DNA of 5,914 nucleotides from Bacteroidia bacterium. GTDB taxonomy: Bacteria > Bacteroidota > Bacteroidia > Chitinophagales > Saprospiraceae. Within the stretch, counting starts at the first letter, position 1. Each line of letters starts with the position of its first letter. The translations under genes were made by a program, and so were the position numbers. The notes beneath the pieces were generated by a model. It worked only from the letters and a program-made list of their open reading frames with translations, ran no database searches and was not told where the DNA came from. The DNA is taken from contig JAUIIF010000307.1 in assembly GCA_030431945.1 (NCBI GenBank), positions 1-5,914 on the forward strand, written 5' to 3'. Below, piece after piece: positions 5,456 to 5,914 of the stretch.

Positions 5456-5914
5456 TTACCGGCAATCACTGTGCCTTACCAGCCGCTGCAGGGCTTTCTT
5501 CAGGGCCATCATTCCCATCTGTTCGGGGGTTGCTTCGGTTTCCCATAGCTGCAGGTCAAAATCAAAGTCCAGGGCTCCGTTAACGATGATTTCTTTGAAG
5601 ATGCCACCGTGGTTGAGATCGTAAACGGTAAGTATGACCGAGGCTTCCTGCTGGGCGGTGGAGGGCTGAGGTTCCACGGCTCCACCCTCTATTTTTCCGG
5701 GCCCCACGTCGAGGAAAATCAAGTAATCGAGGGTCGTTTTCTCTACGAAAAAAATGATGTTTTCTTCCGTAAGCTGGGCACCATAGATTGGCGGCAGCTC
5801 GCCCCGTTTATTCAGTCCGTCCTCCGTCGCGATGAACGTGTTCGGGCACCTGCCCAAGGTTTGGTTCAGGTTTCTGTACACTACTTTTTTGGCTTCAGCA
5901 TTCCCGTAGGGGCC
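5456..5914 (-). CDS. Hypothetical protein, C-terminal part (5' end outside window)
   Basis: The frame is open from the right edge of the window to TAA at 5456-5458, giving 152 visible residues. The first possible start, GTG at 5881, is probably internal: the codons before it (reading GPYGNAEAKK) continue in frame without a stop and look like part of the same protein. I do not recognise the family. The visible part alternates hydrophobic strands such as NIIFFVE, DYLIFLDVG, SVILTVYDL and IIVNGALDFDFD with polar loops. It ends in a basic helix, ALKKALQRLVRH. This suggests a compact alpha/beta domain, possibly a periplasmic or envelope protein related to CsgG/TolB-N-like folds, but that is a guess from appearance. 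The two Cys residues (in GRCPN and SDCR at the C-terminus) show no metal motif. It converges with the lipoprotein peptidase gene, so the two are not cotranscribed. Confidence 0.7.
   Translation of the reverse strand, partial: GPYGNAEAKKVVYRNLNQTLGRCPNTFIATEDGLNKRGELPPIYGAQLTEENIIFFVEKTTLDYLIFLDVGPGKIEGGAVEPQPSTAQQEASVILTVYDLNHGGIFKEIIVNGALDFDFDLQLWETEATPEQMGMMALKKALQRLVRHSDCR

Noticed and set aside
5276..5583. Two overlapping plus-strand frames in the convergent gap
   Set aside because: They overlap the minus-strand hypothetical gene in antisense and have unstructured compositions. Neither has a promoter or a recognisable motif.
1..5914. Search for CRISPR arrays, tRNA/rRNA genes, insertion sequences or a defence island
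   Set aside because: No spaced direct repeats, tRNA-like cloverleaf, transposase-like product or terminal inverted repeats were seen. The gene content is chromosomal and mostly monocistronic.

Overview
The window most likely comes from the chromosome of a moderately GC-rich member of the Bacteroidota, perhaps a Saprospiria/Lewinella-like marine bacterium. Three things point there. A perfect copy of the Bacteroidota -7 promoter element (TAnnTTTG, here TACCTTTG) lies just in front of lepA. No gene has a clear Shine-Dalgarno sequence. The protein styles (a glycosyltransferase with an RSHNVEHE segment and an SGGGMR loop, and a lipoprotein-type peptidase) also fit. The phylum is inferred with fair confidence; the genus is a guess.

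Layout from left to right. Bases 1-951 (+) hold the 3' part of a GT4-like glycosyltransferase gene cut by the window edge. Convergent to it, 1079-1699 (-) encodes a small 2-oxoglutarate/Fe(II) dioxygenase resembling EGLN/PHD-type prolyl hydroxylases. Upstream of that, on the same strand, 1925-3712 (-) is a complete lepA gene (elongation factor 4), followed by a strong intrinsic terminator at 1836-1872 that separates it from the dioxygenase. A 245-base divergent intergenic region (3713-3957) carries the lepA promoter, an orphan terminator-like hairpin and a cluster of short palindromes. Then 3958-5211 (+) encodes a predicted lipoprotein with the HEGFH and EGGAEF motifs of a zinc metallopeptidase, starting at TTG. 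A 244-base convergent gap follows, and 5456-5914 (-) is the 3' part of an unrecognised gene that runs off the right edge.

The genes do not form an evident operon or a dedicated system. They are mostly monocistronic units with separate predicted jobs: surface polysaccharide synthesis, protein hydroxylation, translation, and envelope proteolysis. I see no CRISPR array, tRNA, rRNA, insertion sequence or phage-like gene. The points most worth a second look are the HExxH lipoprotein, the PHD-like oxygenase beside a translational GTPase gene, and the structured DNA between lepA and the lipoprotein gene. I did not find a convincing new multi-gene system.
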